Below are positions 5,750 through 7,105 of a stretch of DNA of 7,105 bases, piece by piece. Location of the stretch: NCBI GenBank assembly GCA_002389295.1, contig DGOE01000033.1, forward strand, positions 1 through 7,105. The letters run 5' to 3'. The first letter of the stretch is position 1; the number at the start of each line of letters is the position of its first letter. Under the pieces are notes generated by a model. The model searched no databases. It had not been told where the DNA came from and worked only from the letters and a program-made list of their open reading frames with translations. A program made the translations under genes and the position numbers. The DNA comes from Flavobacteriales bacterium UBA4474. Lineage in GTDB: Bacteria > Bacteroidota > Bacteroidia > Flavobacteriales_D > Sanyastnellaceae.

Positions 5750-7105
5750 ATGTCGGGCAAGCGCAAAGCAGGAGGAAAGCGGGGAGGCAAACGCAAGCCG
5801 GGAGGCCCTTCGGGGTCGGGCACAGGCACGGGTTCGGGCGGAAGGCGCCGTCCAGCTTCGGCCGGAGGCTCCCCACAAGGCAGCGGCCAACGGTTGAGCG
5901 GCACCAGTCAGTACCTCGCCGACGCCATGGAGGTGTTTCGCAGGCTGCCGGGCCGCCCAATGAATGCCCGCCAGCTGGCCAGCACCATGGGCATCAGAGA
6001 CCGGGAAGTACAGGGAAAGTTGCATCTTTTGATGCGCGACCTCGCGGGCAAAGGCAAGCTGGAAGAGGTGGGCCGGGGGCGTTTCATGCTGCCCGAATCC
6101 AAGGGGGCACCGCAGCGAAAAGGCGGCAAGCCGGCACAGGGCCCGGGCGGCAAGGAAGCGTTGACGGGCACCATACAGATCTCCGCCTATGGCAAGGGCT
6201 ATGTCCGCGTCCCAGGGCAAACCGATGACCTGGCCATACCCAAGGGACACACAGGTACTGCCTTTTGGGGAGACACGGTTGAAATCGGTTGGATGCGCAG
6301 GGGGCGAAAGGAGGTGCCCTACGTGGCAGATGTCGTCAAACGGGCCCGCGACCTTTACGTGGTGATGATCGACCCGGTCAAGGACTACGCCTTCGGTGTG
6401 CCAACCGATAAGCGTCTCCACCGGGATTTCTTGATCCCGGCGCGCCACCTCAACAATGCGCCGCAAGACGTCAAGGTCGCTGTGCGCCTTGTGGATTGGG
6501 CCTCACCAGACGACCCCCCCATCGCAGAGGTGGTCGAAGTGCTCGGCGCACCCGGGCTGCACGAGGCCGAAATGCACGCGATTTTATTGGAGTATGGCCT
6601 GCCTTACCACTTCCCGGAAGAGGTCGAAGCAGAAGCGGCGAAGATTCCGACGGCGCTGCCCGAAAAGGACATCAAGAAGCGGCGGGACTTCAGGGAGGTG
6701 TGCACGTTTACCATCGACCCCGAAGACGCCAAGGACTTTGACGATGCGCTGAGCATGCGCGACCTCAAAAACGGCAACCTGGAAGTGGGTGTGCACATCG
6801 CCGACGTCACCCATTACGTTCGGCCGGGTGGGCTGATCGAGGCCGAGGCCGTCGAGCGCGCGACAAGCGTATACCTCGTGGACCGCACCATCCCGATGTT
6901 ACCGGAGGTGCTGTCCAACAACCTCTGCTCCTTGCGGCCAAACGAGGACCGTTTCGCCTTCAGTGCGGTCTTCGAGCTCGACAAGGATGGCGTGGTGGTC
7001 AAGGAGTGGTTCGGCCGAACCGTCATCCATTCGGACCGCCGGTTTACCTACGCTGAAGCCCAGGAGCGCATTGAAACCGGCAAGGGAGACCTGGCAGAGG
7101 AAGTG
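5750..7105 (+). CDS. rnr: Ribonuclease R, 3'-5' exoribonuclease, N-terminal part (runs off the right edge)
   Basis: The ATG at 5750 opens a frame that stays open for 452 codons to the window edge. RNase R degrades structured RNA from the 3' end, in mRNA decay and in rRNA and tRNA quality control. Domains in order: a basic, glycine-rich low-complexity tail (1-50, KRKAGGKRGGKRKPGG); a winged-helix segment (about 53-115); a second basic linker (about 117-137); a first cold-shock domain starting GTIQISAYGKGYVRV (140-154); a second cold-shock region (about 205-265); then the RNB domain from about 312. The catalytic motif TIDPEDAKDFDDA gives Asp323, Asp329, Asp331 and Asp332, matching the Mg-binding aspartates of E. 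coli RNase R. HIADVTHYVRPG (349-360), YLVDRTIPMLPEVLSNNLCSL (375-395) and SDRRFTY (428-434) are further RNB signatures. The rest of RNB, the S1 domain and the C-terminus are missing. The winged helix plus two cold-shock domains argue for RNase R over RNase II. Confidence 0.95.
   Translation, partial: MSGKRKAGGKRGGKRKPGGPSGSGTGTGSGGRRRPASAGGSPQGSGQRLSGTSQYLADAMEVFRRLPGRPMNARQLASTMGIRDREVQGKLHLLMRDLAGKGKLEEVGRGRFMLPESKGAPQRKGGKPAQGPGGKEALTGTIQISAYGKGYVRVPGQTDDLAIPKGHTGTAFWGDTVEIGWMRRGRKEVPYVADVVKRARDLYVVMIDPVKDYAFGVPTDKRLHRDFLIPARHLNNAPQDVKVAVRLVDWASPDDPPIAEVVEVLGAPGLHEAEMHAILLEYGLPYHFPEEVEAEAAKIPTALPEKDIKKRRDFREVCTFTIDPEDAKDFDDALSMRDLKNGNLEVGVHIADVTHYVRPGGLIEAEAVERATSVYLVDRTIPMLPEVLSNNLCSLRPNEDRFAFSAVFELDKDGVVVKEWFGRTVIHSDRRFTYAEAQERIETGKGDLAEEV

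Noticed and set aside
5760..5880. GGAGGC-like short repeats as a possible repeat array
   Set aside because: They are explained by the Lys/Arg/Gly-rich low-complexity N-terminus of RNase R and have no regular spacing.
5652..5960. Upstream extension of the methyltransferase frame
   Set aside because: It would overlap the start of rnr in antisense, lacks family similarity, and the family's N-terminal motif begins shortly after the ATG at 5651.
5354..6466. 370-codon open frame on the minus strand opposite the 5' part of rnr and overlapping the methyltransferase
   Set aside because: It lies antisense to clear RNase R domains and its own sequence has no family features.

Overview
The window reads as one chromosomal stretch of a GC-rich member of the Bacteroidota, most likely near the Flavobacteriales. 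Protein style is the main evidence. The MiaE is a short form opening with MLGLKLPTDPRWV. The aminopeptidase P is 430 residues and has no signal peptide. The SAM methyltransferase carries a HVDAIKQVV block typical of flavobacterial homologues. The order tryptophan 2,3-dioxygenase, DUF3108 protein, M23-type lipoprotein is one I associate with this group. Starts lack clear Shine-Dalgarno sequences, which also fits the phylum. The base composition is high for Flavobacteriales, so the placement is an inference from recalled family patterns, not a database result.

Layout: seven genes lie head to tail on the minus strand and one gene is divergent on the plus strand. In minus-strand reading order they are a class I SAM-dependent methyltransferase (4749-5651), aminopeptidase P (3436-4728), the tRNA hydroxylase MiaE (2824-3432), a RidA-family protein resembling 2-aminomuconate deaminase (2370-2795), an exported DUF3108 protein (1461-2330), tryptophan 2,3-dioxygenase (479-1450), and the N-terminal part of a lipoprotein that looks like an M23 endopeptidase (383 down to the window edge). 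Gaps in the run are 20, 3, 28, 39, 10 and 95 bases, so the first six genes could form one transcript. RNase R starts at 5750 on the plus strand and runs off the right edge after 452 codons.

Function: two themes are mixed. One is RNA and protein housekeeping: RNase R, a probable RNA methyltransferase, MiaE and aminopeptidase P. The other is tryptophan breakdown plus envelope proteins. TDO opens the kynurenine route and the RidA-like protein may act later in it, while DUF3108 and the M23-like lipoprotein are cell-envelope proteins. TDO and MiaE both need molecular oxygen and iron, which suggests an aerobic organism.

I found no RNA gene, CRISPR array, insertion sequence, phage gene or defence system. 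This is an ordinary core-genome region. The points worth a second look are the TDO/envelope gene association, the possible 2-aminomuconate deaminase identity, and some start-site questions.
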